From positions 1-9,427 of the forward strand of contig SCVT01000645.1 of the NCBI GenBank assembly GCA_004296815.1: 9,427 nucleotides of DNA, given 5' to 3'. The notes beneath the pieces are model-generated. The model saw only the letters and a program-made list of their open reading frames with translations. It ran no database searches and had not been told where the DNA came from. The stretch is from Reyranella sp. (lineage in GTDB: Bacteria > Pseudomonadota > Alphaproteobacteria > Reyranellales > Reyranellaceae). Positions 1 through 6,830 of the stretch are shown here, piece after piece (positions within the stretch are counted from its first letter, which is position 1; each line of letters starts with the position of its first letter). Both the position numbers and the translations under genes were made by a program.

Positions 1-360
1 GGCGTCGATCCGCTGGTGCTGTTCGAGGCGGTGCGCCAGGGCGCGATCGGCCGGCGCCACACCTATGACGGGCTGATCGACCAGTTCCTGCCCGGCACCT
101 ACGACCCGCCAGCCTTCGCGCTCCGCCTCGCGCACAAGGACGTCTCGCTTGCCGTCGCACTGGGCAAGGAAGTGAGCGTGCCGATGCGGCTCGCCAACCT
201 CACGCTCGAGGAGATGACCGAGGCGCTGAACCGCGGCTGGGGCGATCGCGACTCTAGGGTGGCGATGCTTCTCCAGGAGGAGCGCGCCGGCGTGAAGATC
301 GCCGTCGACGCCGAGCGCCTGCAGGCTTCACTCAAGGACCACGACCCCGGCACGGGGTGA
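1..360 (+). CDS. 3-hydroxyisobutyrate dehydrogenase-like NAD(P)-dependent oxidoreductase, C-terminal part (5' truncated)
   Basis: The reading frame is open from base 1 to the TGA at 358-360, giving 119 visible residues; the start lies outside the window. The visible part matches the all-helical C-terminal domain of the 6-phosphogluconate/3-hydroxyisobutyrate dehydrogenase superfamily. Recognisable segments are a PGTYDPPAFALRLAHKDVSL stretch (residues about 31-50), a VPMRLANLT stretch and a GWGDRDSR stretch near the end. The N-terminal Rossmann fold and the catalytic lysine are outside the window, so the substrate cannot be judged. Members of this group reduce or oxidise small beta-hydroxyacids with NAD(P) in the cytoplasm; 3-hydroxyisobutyrate, tartronate semialdehyde and related compounds are all possible. 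The gene converges on the EamA transporter with only three bases between the stop codons. Family assignment is fairly sure; the specific reaction is not. Confidence 0.8.
   Translation, partial: GVDPLVLFEAVRQGAIGRRHTYDGLIDQFLPGTYDPPAFALRLAHKDVSLAVALGKEVSVPMRLANLTLEEMTEALNRGWGDRDSRVAMLLQEERAGVKIAVDAERLQASLKDHDPGTG
344..358. terminator. small GC hairpin at a convergent gene junction (possible weak terminator)
   Basis: ACCCCG and CGGGGT (344-349 and 353-358) can pair as a six-base-pair stem with a three-base GCA loop, right at the junction of two convergent genes. There is no run of T on either side, so it is not a canonical intrinsic terminator. It may equally be chance in G+C-rich coding sequence. 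Confidence 0.2.
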
Positions 361-363
361 CGT

Positions 364-1224
364 TCAGCGCCGCACGCGCTCGCGGTGCAGGATGTAGAGG
401 CCTGAGCCCACGATCACGGCGATGCCGGCGAAGGCGAGCGTGTTGGGCACTTCGCCCCACACGACGTAGCCGATGGCCAGCGCCCACAGGATCGAGGAAT
501 AGCGGAACGAGCCCATGACCGAGATCTCGCCGCCCGAGCGCAGCGCGATCACCAGGAACTGGTAGCCGATCGCCAGCAAGAGCGACGACGATGCGATGTA
601 GATCCAGGCCCGGTCGTCGATCGGCTGCCAGCCTTCGAGCACGCCCCAGACGCAGCCGACGATCGCCACCGTGATCGCCGTCGTGAAGGAGACGACCAGC
701 GTCGGCACGGCAGGCGGCAAGTGGCGGGCGATGATGTCGCGGAAGGAGCCGAGGACCGTCCCGGCGAGCGCCACCCAGGTCCACATGTTGATGTCGCCCG
801 GCCGCGGCTGGATCACCAGCAGCACGCCCAGGAAGCCCACGCCGACCGCGCTCCAGCGCCGCCAGCGCACGTCCTCCTTGAGGATCAGCACGGCGAGCAC
901 CGTCAGGATCAGCGGCGTCGAGAGGTTGACGGCCGAGGCGATGGCGAAGGGAATCTGGAACAGCGCGATCAGGTAGATGATCGCCGCGCCCGCCTCCAGT
1001 CCGCCGCGCAGCATCACCCTGGGGTGGACCGCGTAGGAGATCTTGCGCCAGGCGCCGGTCGCCAGCAGCGCGAGGCCGCACCACAGCGTCGCGAAGAGGC
1101 CGCGCACGCCGATCGCCTGCACCGAGGGCACGGTCTCGGCGGCGAGCTTGATCAATGCGTCGTTGAAGATGAAGACGACGACCGACGCCAGCATCGCCAC
1201 GATGCCGCGGGTGTTGTCGATCAT
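364..1224 (-). CDS. EamA/DMT-superfamily inner-membrane transporter
   Basis: This 286-residue protein has the layout of a ten-helix drug/metabolite transporter: two tandem EamA repeats, roughly residues 8-138 and 149-279, with almost continuous hydrophobic segments. The end of repeat 1 shows the typical LILKEDVRWRRW turn (about 113-124) followed by a VGVGFLGVLLVIQP helix. Repeat 2 closes with GEVPNTLAFAGIAVIVGSG (257-275). Both the length and the ATG start are normal for the family. EamA proteins export or import small metabolites across the inner membrane, but the substrate cannot be predicted from sequence alone. It is the last gene of the tsaD-led minus-strand run, 28 bases after the EVE-domain gene, with a GGATCGAG sequence just before the ATG as a modest ribosome-binding site. 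Nothing ties its substrate to the other operon members. Confidence 0.9.
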   Translation of the reverse strand: MIDNTRGIVAMLASVVVFIFNDALIKLAAETVPSVQAIGVRGLFATLWCGLALLATGAWRKISYAVHPRVMLRGGLEAGAAIIYLIALFQIPFAIASAVNLSTPLILTVLAVLILKEDVRWRRWSAVGVGFLGVLLVIQPRPGDINMWTWVALAGTVLGSFRDIIARHLPPAVPTLVVSFTTAITVAIVGCVWGVLEGWQPIDDRAWIYIASSSLLLAIGYQFLVIALRSGGEISVMGSFRYSSILWALAIGYVVWGEVPNTLAFAGIAVIVGSGLYILHRERVRR

Positions 1225-1252
1225 GACTCGATCCGGCGCTGCCTGACGGCGG

Positions 1253-1657
1253 CTACTTCGCCATCTTCTCGATCAGCTTCCACTGCTCGGCGCTCACCGG
1301 CACGACCGAGAGGCGCGACTGGCGCACCAGGCCGAAATCCTTGAGCTTCGGCTCGGCCTTGATGGCGGCGAGCGTCACCGGTGTCTTCACCGGGCCGACC
1401 GGCTTCACGTCGACGGTGACGGCCTTGCCGTCCTTGTCGGTCGGGTCGGGATAGGCCGCCTTCACGATCTCGGCGATGCCCACGATCTCCTTGCCCTCGT
1501 TCGAGTGGTAGAAGAAGCAGCGGTCGCCGGGCTTCATCGCCTTGAGGTTGATCGCGGCCTGCGCGTTGCGCACGCCGGTCCACGACGTCTTCTTGTCGGC
1601 CACGAACTGCTGCCAGGAATAGGCCGAGGGCTCGGACTTGATGAGCCAGTACGCCAT
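1253..1657 (-). CDS. EVE domain-containing protein (PUA-like fold, THYN1-related)
   Basis: The 134-residue protein is a single EVE domain. Family hallmarks are the N-terminal YWLIKSEP motif (residues 3-10), WTGVRN (26-31), CFFYHS (47-52), VGIAEI (59-64) and the RQSRLSVVPV segment (112-121). EVE domains have a PUA/ASCH-like fold and bind modified nucleobases or modified RNA. The cytoplasmic role of the bacterial stand-alone form is not established. Length and start are standard for the family, and an AGGGGG ribosome-binding site (1664-1669, minus strand) lies six bases before the ATG. The gene starts 18 bases after gpsA ends. Its presence downstream of tsaD is a recurring arrangement in alphaproteobacteria and fits a link to RNA modification, but that functional link is inference. 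Confidence 0.92.
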   Translation of the reverse strand: MAYWLIKSEPSAYSWQQFVADKKTSWTGVRNAQAAINLKAMKPGDRCFFYHSNEGKEIVGIAEIVKAAYPDPTDKDGKAVTVDVKPVGPVKTPVTLAAIKAEPKLKDFGLVRQSRLSVVPVSAEQWKLIEKMAK

Positions 1658-1663
1658 GAATTT

Positions 1664-1669
1664 CCCCCT
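1664..1669 (-). promoter_or_regulatory. Shine-Dalgarno sequence of the EVE-domain gene
   Basis: On the minus strand AGGGGG lies six bases before the ATG at 1657, inside the 18-base gap after gpsA. It is one of the clearer ribosome-binding sites in the window and supports the chosen start. Confidence 0.6.
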
Positions 1670-1675
1670 ACTTCT

Positions 1676-2665
1676 TCATTCGCCTTCGCGACGCAGCGGC
1701 CGCGCCAGCAGGGCGCGGATCGCGTCGTCGAGGTCGGCGCCGCGGTGCAGGATAGCATCGACGGCGGCGCAAATCGGCATCTCGATGCCGAGCTTTGCAG
1801 CGCGCGCCAGCACGGCCGGCGCGGTCGGCGCGCCCTCGACCACCTGGCGGCGGCCTTCCATGTAAGCTTCGAGCGTCATGCCCTTGCCCAGCGCCACGCC
1901 GAGCGAGCGGTTGCGCGACAGCGGACCGTGGCAGGTCAGGACGAGATCGCCGAGACCGGCCAAGCCCGTGAGCGTCTCGACCCGCGCGCCCATCGCGTTG
2001 CCGAGCCGCGCCATCTCGGCGAAGCCGCGCGTCACGAGGGCGGCGGCGGCGTTGTGGCCGAGGCCGCGGCCCTCGACGATGCCGGCGGCGATCGCCAGCA
2101 CGTTCTTGATCGCGCCGCCCAGCGACACGCCGATCACGTCGTCGGTCCAGTAGGGGCGGAACATGCCGGCCGCCAGCGCGGCGGCAAGGTCGCGGCCGAG
2201 CGAGGCATCGGACGTCGCGATGCTGACGGCAGTCGGCAGGCCCTGCACCGCCTCCTCCGCGAAGCTCGGGCCCGACAGCATGGCGAAGGGCCGGTCGGGC
2301 ATCACCTCGGCCAGCACCTCGGGCATCAGCAGCCCGGTCGCCGTCTCGATGCCCTTGGAGCAGATCACGACCGGCGAGGTGCCGGGCAGGTCGGCCGCGA
2401 CGGTACGCACCGCCTGCGCGGGACAGCAGAGCAGGATCGCGTCGCAGGCATCCAGCGAGGCCAGCGCAAAGGCGATCTCGATGCCGGGTTCCAGCACCTG
2501 TCCCGGCAGGTAGACGGGATTGGTGCGCTTGTGGACGATCGAGGCCGAGATCGCGGGATCGCGCGACCACAGGGTGACGCGCCGCGTCGCACGCCGCGCG
2601 AGGCAGGCCAATGCCGTGCCCCAGGCGCCGCCGCCGACCACACCGATATGATGAACGTCACTCAC
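1676..2665 (-). CDS. gpsA: glycerol-3-phosphate dehydrogenase [NAD(P)+]
   Basis: GpsA reduces dihydroxyacetone phosphate to sn-glycerol 3-phosphate in the cytoplasm, the entry point to phospholipid synthesis. From the GTG at 2665 the product is 329 residues, the usual family length. It carries the GGGAWG dinucleotide-binding loop (11-16), SKG (103-105), SGPSFAEE (131-138), the catalytic-lysine segment GGAIKN (183-188, K187), GLGDL (237-241) and SRNRSLG (250-256). The open frame continues another 90 codons upstream to 2935, but that part overlaps the oxygenase gene in another frame and has no GpsA character; the GTG gives the expected short N-terminus. The start lies 10 bases after the stop of oxygenase copy 1, so it is probably co-transcribed with tsaD and may be translationally coupled. 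All key residues are present. Confidence 0.96.
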   Translation of the reverse strand: MSDVHHIGVVGGGAWGTALACLARRATRRVTLWSRDPAISASIVHKRTNPVYLPGQVLEPGIEIAFALASLDACDAILLCCPAQAVRTVAADLPGTSPVVICSKGIETATGLLMPEVLAEVMPDRPFAMLSGPSFAEEAVQGLPTAVSIATSDASLGRDLAAALAAGMFRPYWTDDVIGVSLGGAIKNVLAIAAGIVEGRGLGHNAAAALVTRGFAEMARLGNAMGARVETLTGLAGLGDLVLTCHGPLSRNRSLGVALGKGMTLEAYMEGRRQVVEGAPTAPAVLARAAKLGIEMPICAAVDAILHRGADLDDAIRALLARPLRREGE

Positions 2666-2675
2666 GCGGGCGAAC

Positions 2676-3308
2676 TCACAGGCTGAGATTGAAGGCGAGG
2701 GAGATGCGCTGCGCCGTGCCGCGATAGGGCCGGACCTGGTGCAGCATCCACGACGGAAACATGACCAGCCGCCCGGCCTTGGGCACGATCGTCTGGTTGG
2801 TGCCGACCGACAGGCCGCCCGGCAGCGCAAAGGCGAGATGCGGTGCGTACATCGCGGGCGCCGGCCCGCGCGGATCCATGAACTCGAGCTCGCCGCCCAG
2901 CGACGGGTCGGCCGCGATGCCGCCGTCATCGACATAGTAGACGCCCGACCAGAAGGCGCCGGGATGCGAATGGAACTCGTTGCCGTGGCCCGAGCGGTTG
3001 ACGTTGCCCCACATGTTGGCCTGCCACATCACGGCGACCGGCTTGCCGGCACGGTCGGTGGTAGCGCGGTTGGCGATGTTGCGGCCGATCGCCAGCAGCT
3101 TGATGGCGGCAGGCCCCGCCCACTTGTCGACGTCCCAGGTCGACTGCCAGCCGCCGAGCGTGCTGTGCGACTTGCTGGGCTGCTCCTGTTCGCGCTTCAG
3201 CAGCGCCGGCATCAGCGCGGCGTTGAGCTGCGGACCGTCGGGCAGATCGACGACCAGGATGGGCGTCGCAAAGGCCGCGACCGTATCGAAGGCGAGCTGG
3301 TTGCTCAT
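2676..3308 (-). CDS. TIGR02466-type putative 2OG-Fe(II) oxygenase, copy 1
   Basis: The 210-residue protein resembles the uncharacterised TIGR02466 / 2OG-FeII_Oxy_5 family of 2-oxoglutarate- and Fe(II)-dependent oxygenases. Visible elements are GGWQS (52-56), the FHSHPGAFWSGVYYVDDGG block (112-130), LEFMDPRG (141-148), AGRLVMFPSWMLHQV (178-192) and the closing RISLAFNLSL. Likely iron and 2-oxoglutarate ligands are H113 and/or H115, H190 and R201; the carboxylate ligand is not obvious because the expected HxD position reads HSH. The substrate is unknown. It sits between tsaD and gpsA, with gaps of 9 and 10 bases, where related genomes often have the two housekeeping genes adjacent. It is closely related to the gene at 6827-7489: I count 112 identical residues in 157 aligned positions over the C-terminal three quarters. 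The fold call is good; the function is open. Confidence 0.85.
   Translation of the reverse strand: MSNQLAFDTVAAFATPILVVDLPDGPQLNAALMPALLKREQEQPSKSHSTLGGWQSTWDVDKWAGPAAIKLLAIGRNIANRATTDRAGKPVAVMWQANMWGNVNRSGHGNEFHSHPGAFWSGVYYVDDGGIAADPSLGGELEFMDPRGPAPAMYAPHLAFALPGGLSVGTNQTIVPKAGRLVMFPSWMLHQVRPYRGTAQRISLAFNLSL
2914..2969. repeat. direct repeat, copy 1 (most conserved core of the oxygenase paralogs)
   Basis: This 56-base stretch matches 7065-7120 at 52 positions, with no gaps and a constant offset of 4151 bases. Bases 2944-2969 and 7095-7120 form a perfect 26-base match. It encodes the HSHPGAFWSG-YYVDDGG region of both oxygenases. It reflects gene duplication rather than a mobile repeat. Confidence 0.85.
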
Positions 3309-3317
3309 GCGTCCACT

Positions 3318-4382
3318 CTACACGCGATTGGCGGCGTCGGGGTCCAGCGCAAGATCCAAGGGCCAGCGCGGACGGGGCCGGAAATCAAGATCGTCGGTGC
3401 GGCCGAGCCTGAGCCGCTCGACGCCCGCCCAGGCGATCATGGCGCCGTTGTCGGTGCAGAGCTTCACCGGCGGCGCGACGAGCTTGGCGCCGTTGGCCGC
3501 CGCGACCTCGTCAAGGCGCTGGCGCAGATAGAGGTTCGCCGCGACACCGCCCGCCACCACGAGCGTCGGCGCCGGTGCCATCGCCAGCGCGTTGGCGCAG
3601 CGGTCGGCCAGCACGTCGCCCACCGTGCGCTGGAAGGAGGCGCAGAGATCGGCGATGGCGCGCGGATCGTCGGCCGGCAGCTTCTCGACGGCCAGCTTTT
3701 CGATAGTTTGCCGCACGGCGGTCTTGAGGCCGGAGAAGGAGAAGTCGCAACCGGGCTTGCGCCACATCGGCCGCGGCAGGGCGAAGCGCTTGGGATCGCC
3801 GCCGGCCGCCGCCTTCTCGACGGCGGGTCCGCCGGGGAAGCCGAGGCCCAGGAGCTTCGCGGTCTTGTCGAAGCATTCGCCGACCGCGTCGTCGATGGTG
3901 GTGCCCAGCCGCGTGAAATCGCCGGGACCGCGCACCGTCAGGAGCTGGCAATGGCCGCCCGAGACCAGCAGCAGGAGATACGGAAACTCGACCGCCTCGG
4001 TCAGGCGCACCGTGAGCGCATGGCCTTCGAGATGGTTGATGGCGAGGAACGGCTTCTCGTGCGCGAAGGCCAAAGCCTTGGCGGTCATCACGCCCACCAT
4101 GACGCCGCCGATGAGGCCCGGTCCGCCGGTCGCGGCGATACCGTCGAGGTCGGCCAGCTCCACCCCGGCGTCCGACAATGCCTGCTCGACCAGCCCGTCG
4201 ATCCGTTCCAGATGCGCCCGCGCGGCGATCTCCGGCACGACGCCGCCGAAGCGGCGATGCTCGGAAAGCTGGCTGTAGACGGTGTTCGACAGGATGCGCC
4301 CGACCGGCGCCGTCCCGGGCGGTCCCTCGACCACGGCGACGGCGGTCTCGTCGCAGCTCGTTTCGATGCCCAGCACGCGCAT
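3318..4382 (-). CDS. tsaD: tRNA N6-adenosine threonylcarbamoyltransferase
   Basis: TsaD transfers the threonylcarbamoyl group from TC-AMP to A37 of ANN-decoding tRNAs, working with TsaB and TsaE in the cytoplasm. The product is 354 residues, close to the usual bacterial length. It begins with the family signature [12 protein letters not shown] (3-14). The metal-binding histidines are H117 and H121 in NHLEGH, and the third ligand is D311 in CTDNGAMIA. Nucleotide-binding glycine segments include VSGGHCQLL (140-148), FSGLK (216-220) and VAGGVAAN (276-283). It is the first gene of the minus-strand run and is divergent from hemC across 46 bases. A GCTAGAAG element (4390-4397) ends seven bases from the ATG, with no obvious Shine-Dalgarno sequence, so the message may be leaderless. 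No defect is seen; tsaB and tsaE are not in the window. Confidence 0.97.
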   Translation of the reverse strand: MRVLGIETSCDETAVAVVEGPPGTAPVGRILSNTVYSQLSEHRRFGGVVPEIAARAHLERIDGLVEQALSDAGVELADLDGIAATGGPGLIGGVMVGVMTAKALAFAHEKPFLAINHLEGHALTVRLTEAVEFPYLLLLVSGGHCQLLTVRGPGDFTRLGTTIDDAVGECFDKTAKLLGLGFPGGPAVEKAAAGGDPKRFALPRPMWRKPGCDFSFSGLKTAVRQTIEKLAVEKLPADDPRAIADLCASFQRTVGDVLADRCANALAMAPAPTLVVAGGVAANLYLRQRLDEVAAANGAKLVAPPVKLCTDNGAMIAWAGVERLRLGRTDDLDFRPRPRWPLDLALDPDAANRV

Positions 4383-4389
4383 GGGCTGT

Positions 4390-4397
4390 CTTCTAGC
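4390..4397 (-). promoter_or_regulatory. candidate -10 element for tsaD
   Basis: Read on the minus strand this is GCTAGAAG, matching seven of eight positions of the Caulobacter-type -10 consensus GCTANAWC. It ends seven bases before the tsaD ATG, so transcription would start at or very near the start codon. No convincing -35 was found. It is a by-eye assignment only. Confidence 0.35.
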
Positions 4398-4414
4398 GTC
4401 GCGGCCCCCGCTAG

Positions 4415-4422
4415 GCTAGAGC
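4415..4422 (+). promoter_or_regulatory. candidate -10 element for hemC
   Basis: GCTAGAGC matches seven of eight positions of GCTANAWC and ends six bases before the hemC ATG. It lies back to back with the tsaD element, 17 bases away, so the two promoters would share the same small region. No clear -35 is visible, and no Shine-Dalgarno sequence lies between it and the ATG. Confidence 0.35.
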
Positions 4423-4428
4423 AGCGCC

Positions 4429-5352
4429 ATGGCGTCTCCCCTCCTCCGGCTCGGCACGCGCGGCAGCCGGCTCGCCCTCACCCAGACCGGCCTGGTGCGC
4501 GATGCACTGGCCCGCGCGGTCCCTGCACTTTCCGCCGAGGGCGCGGTCGAGATCGTGGCCATCAAGACGACCGGCGACGTGATCCAGGACCGGCCGCTCT
4601 CCGAAGCGGGCGGCAAGGGCCTGTTCGTGAAGGAGATCGAGGAGGCGCTGCTCGCCAAGCGCATCGACGCCGCGGTCCACAGCATGAAGGACATGCCGAC
4701 GGCGCAGCCGCCCGGGCTCGCCATCTCGGCCTTCCTGCCGCGCGAGGACACGCGCGACGTGCTGATCGCGGGCGACATCACGCGCATCGAGGATCTGCCC
4801 AAGGGCGCCATCGTCGGCACCTCGGCGCTGCGCCGCCGCGCGCTGCTGCTGCACAAGCGGCCCGACCTCGAGATCGTGACGCTCCGCGGCAATGTCGAGA
4901 CACGTCTCGCCAAGCGCGAGGCCGGTGTCGTCGCCGCTACCCTGCTGGCGCTCGCCGGCCTGAAGCGGCTCGGCATGGCCCATGTCGGGACGCCGATCCC
5001 GAACGAGGACATGCTGCCCGCCGTCGGCCAGGGCGCGGTCTGCATCGAGGCGCGCGAGGACGATGTGCAGACGCGCGGCTGGCTGGCCGCGATCGACCAT
5101 GCCGCGACGGCGACCTGCGTGCGTGCCGAGCATGCGATGCTGGCCGTGCTCGACGGCTCCTGCCGGACGCCGATCGCGGGCCATGCGGTCCTCACGGGCG
5201 ACGATCTCCATTTGCGCGGACTGATCGCGCGGCCCGACGGCTCCGAGGTGGTTGCCACGGAGCGGCGCGGCAAGGCGGCTGACGCCGCCGCGATGGGCGC
5301 CGACGCTGGCCAGGAACTGAAGCGCCGCGGCGGACCTAACTTTTTCGATTAA
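4429..5352 (+). CDS. hemC: hydroxymethylbilane synthase (porphobilinogen deaminase)
   Basis: HemC condenses four porphobilinogen molecules into hydroxymethylbilane in the cytoplasm, feeding haem, sirohaem and cobalamin synthesis. The 307-residue product has the normal length and all hallmarks. These are LRLGTRGSRLALTQ (6-19), the AAVHSMKDMP active-site segment with the catalytic aspartate at D88 (81-90), the GTSALRRRALL segment (130-140), LRGNVETRL (152-160), AVGQGAVCIE (198-207), and the dipyrromethane-attachment cysteine C245 in LDGSCRTPIAG. It is divergent from tsaD, a neighbourhood common in alphaproteobacteria. The uroporphyrinogen-III synthase gene (hemD) that often follows hemC is absent; instead hemC ends on a convergent methyltransferase gene, with both TAA stops overlapping in TTAA at 5349-5352. 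It is probably transcribed alone from the short divergent region. Confidence 0.97.
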   Translation: MASPLLRLGTRGSRLALTQTGLVRDALARAVPALSAEGAVEIVAIKTTGDVIQDRPLSEAGGKGLFVKEIEEALLAKRIDAAVHSMKDMPTAQPPGLAISAFLPREDTRDVLIAGDITRIEDLPKGAIVGTSALRRRALLLHKRPDLEIVTLRGNVETRLAKREAGVVAATLLALAGLKRLGMAHVGTPIPNEDMLPAVGQGAVCIEAREDDVQTRGWLAAIDHAATATCVRAEHAMLAVLDGSCRTPIAGHAVLTGDDLHLRGLIARPDGSEVVATERRGKAADAAAMGADAGQELKRRGGPNFFD

Positions 5353-6830
5353 AGCTTCTGGCAGACGAAGGCGTAGCCTGGGAACAGGCCGGACTTCTCG
5401 CGCTCGAGCTGCTCCCAGTTCTCGAGGTTCGCCATCGTGCGGTCGTTGCGGAAGCGCGACGCGTAGAGCGCGAGCGGTCCCGCACCCGCATCGGCGCGCT
5501 GCGAGGTACCGACGTTGAACTCGAAGCCCAGGAAGCGCAGCCCGCTGCCGTCGAGGAAGCTGCGCAGCCGCGAGACCGTGAAGCGGTGCTCCTGCACGTG
5601 GAAGCAGAGGTCGCGCAAGAGGCTCGCGCTCCAGAAATCCTCCGACTCCTGCAGCGCGCGGAGCCGCCGCCATTCGCCGCTCATCACCTTGCGCCGGAAC
5701 TCGCGCAACCCGTCGAGCGTCGCGGGCAGACGCGCGGCCTCGATGTCGCGCCGCGCCTTCACGACCAGGACGCGCGCATGCTCGCCGTAGAGACCGAGGC
5801 GCAGGAAGGCGCCGGGCCGCAGCACCGAGGAGATCGCGAGCAGGCCCGCCTTCGGGTCGGCCATGTGATGCAGCACGCCCACGCACTCGGCATGGTCGAA
5901 GGTGCGGCCGAGCTTCGGCAGGTCGAGGATGTCGCCGCGCAGGAACGCGATGTTGCCGATGCCATGGCGCGCGGCCATGCGCTTGCCGTAGGCGAGGCTC
6001 GCGCGGGAAAGATCGACGCCCGTCACCTGGGCGTTGGCGTAGGACGATGCGACGGTGAGCGGATGCTGGCCGGTGCCGGCGCCCGGCATCAGCACCTGCA
6101 ACGGGCCACTGCCGAAGTCGACGGTATCGGCGTGCGGGAAGTCGGCCATCAAGGCGGCGCGCACGTCGACCTGTGGTCGTCGCGCAAGATGCGTCCAGCG
6201 CGGATAGGGATTGGCCTCGTACATCGCGGCAACGGACTGTGAGACCGCATCGGTGATCGGCGCGATCTCGGGAATTTCGGCCGCGAATGCACGTTCCTCG
6301 ACCTGCTCGGGCCGCGGCTCCGCGGGCATGCGGAACATCGCAGCCTTCGCGGGATCGGTCACCGCGGCATCGTCGGGCCAGACATATTCGTTCAGCCACG
6401 CCTGCTCGGCGAGCGAGGCCGCGAGCGCGTCGATCGACGGCGACGACGGAGCCGCGGCGACGGCCGCACGCAGCTTCAGGAGCTTACGTTCCAGCGCGGC
6501 GTCGCGGTTCAGCGACTTGCGCAGGAACTCGTGCAGCAGGCGGTCCTGCGCCAGCACACCAAGCGAGTTGTCGGCCGGCCAGCCGACCGTGACCTGGTTG
6601 GCCGCACCCCAGCCGACAGCGTCCCAGTTCGCGCCTTCGTCGGCATAGGCTTCGAGCAGCAGTTCGCGCAGATGCGCGTTGGGTTGCGGCGTGCGGGCAC
6701 GTTCGAGGATGGCGTCGAGGCCGAGACGCGCGCCGGCGTCGCGTGGGTTCGCCTTCAGCGCGCCTCGGTAGGCAGCCATCGCCTCGTCGAAGCGGCCGGC
6801 CGCAAAGAGCTCGTCGCCAGCAGAGGTCAC
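5349..6830 (-). CDS. TPR-like / class I SAM-dependent methyltransferase protein
   Basis: From the GTG at 6830 the product is 493 residues. The N-terminus (about 4-37) looks like one tetratricopeptide-type helical repeat. A long helical linker follows, then an MYEANPYPRW motif (203-212) seen in TPR-methyltransferase proteins, and a class I SAM-binding fold: VLMPGAGTGQHPL (246-258, motif I), GVDLS (271-275), LRGDILDLP (297-305) and VGVLHHM (317-323). The C-terminal 150 residues are unassigned and may bind substrate. The open frame extends 116 codons further upstream to 7178, but that part is out of frame inside the oxygenase-2 gene. The GTG overlaps the oxygenase-2 stop as GTGA, which argues for translational coupling and a shared pathway. 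Substrate unknown: protein, peptide or small molecule are all possible. Confidence 0.85.
   Translation of the reverse strand: MTSAGDELFAAGRFDEAMAAYRGALKANPRDAGARLGLDAILERARTPQPNAHLRELLLEAYADEGANWDAVGWGAANQVTVGWPADNSLGVLAQDRLLHEFLRKSLNRDAALERKLLKLRAAVAAAPSSPSIDALAASLAEQAWLNEYVWPDDAAVTDPAKAAMFRMPAEPRPEQVEERAFAAEIPEIAPITDAVSQSVAAMYEANPYPRWTHLARRPQVDVRAALMADFPHADTVDFGSGPLQVLMPGAGTGQHPLTVASSYANAQVTGVDLSRASLAYGKRMAARHGIGNIAFLRGDILDLPKLGRTFDHAECVGVLHHMADPKAGLLAISSVLRPGAFLRLGLYGEHARVLVVKARRDIEAARLPATLDGLREFRRKVMSGEWRRLRALQESEDFWSASLLRDLCFHVQEHRFTVSRLRSFLDGSGLRFLGFEFNVGTSQRADAGAGPLALYASRFRNDRTMANLENWEQLEREKSGLFPGYAFVCQKL

Noticed and set aside
1505..2686. 393-codon plus-strand frame opposite gpsA and the EVE gene
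   Set aside because: His/Arg/Gly-rich antisense shadow, with no recognisable motif.
2666..2935. 90-codon upstream extension of gpsA
   Set aside because: It lies inside the oxygenase-1 gene in another frame, has no GpsA-like sequence, and the GTG at 2665 gives the standard N-terminus.
2739..5282. 847-codon open frame on the plus strand
   Set aside because: It runs antisense to tsaD and oxygenase 1 and into hemC in the wrong frame. The translation is Arg/Ala/Gly/His-rich and low-complexity, as expected for shadow frames in G+C-rich DNA.
4411..6399. 662-codon open frame on the minus strand
   Set aside because: It covers the methyltransferase in another frame and the antisense of hemC; the composition is Arg/Ala-rich with no recognisable domain. 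Both overlapped genes have clear conserved motifs.
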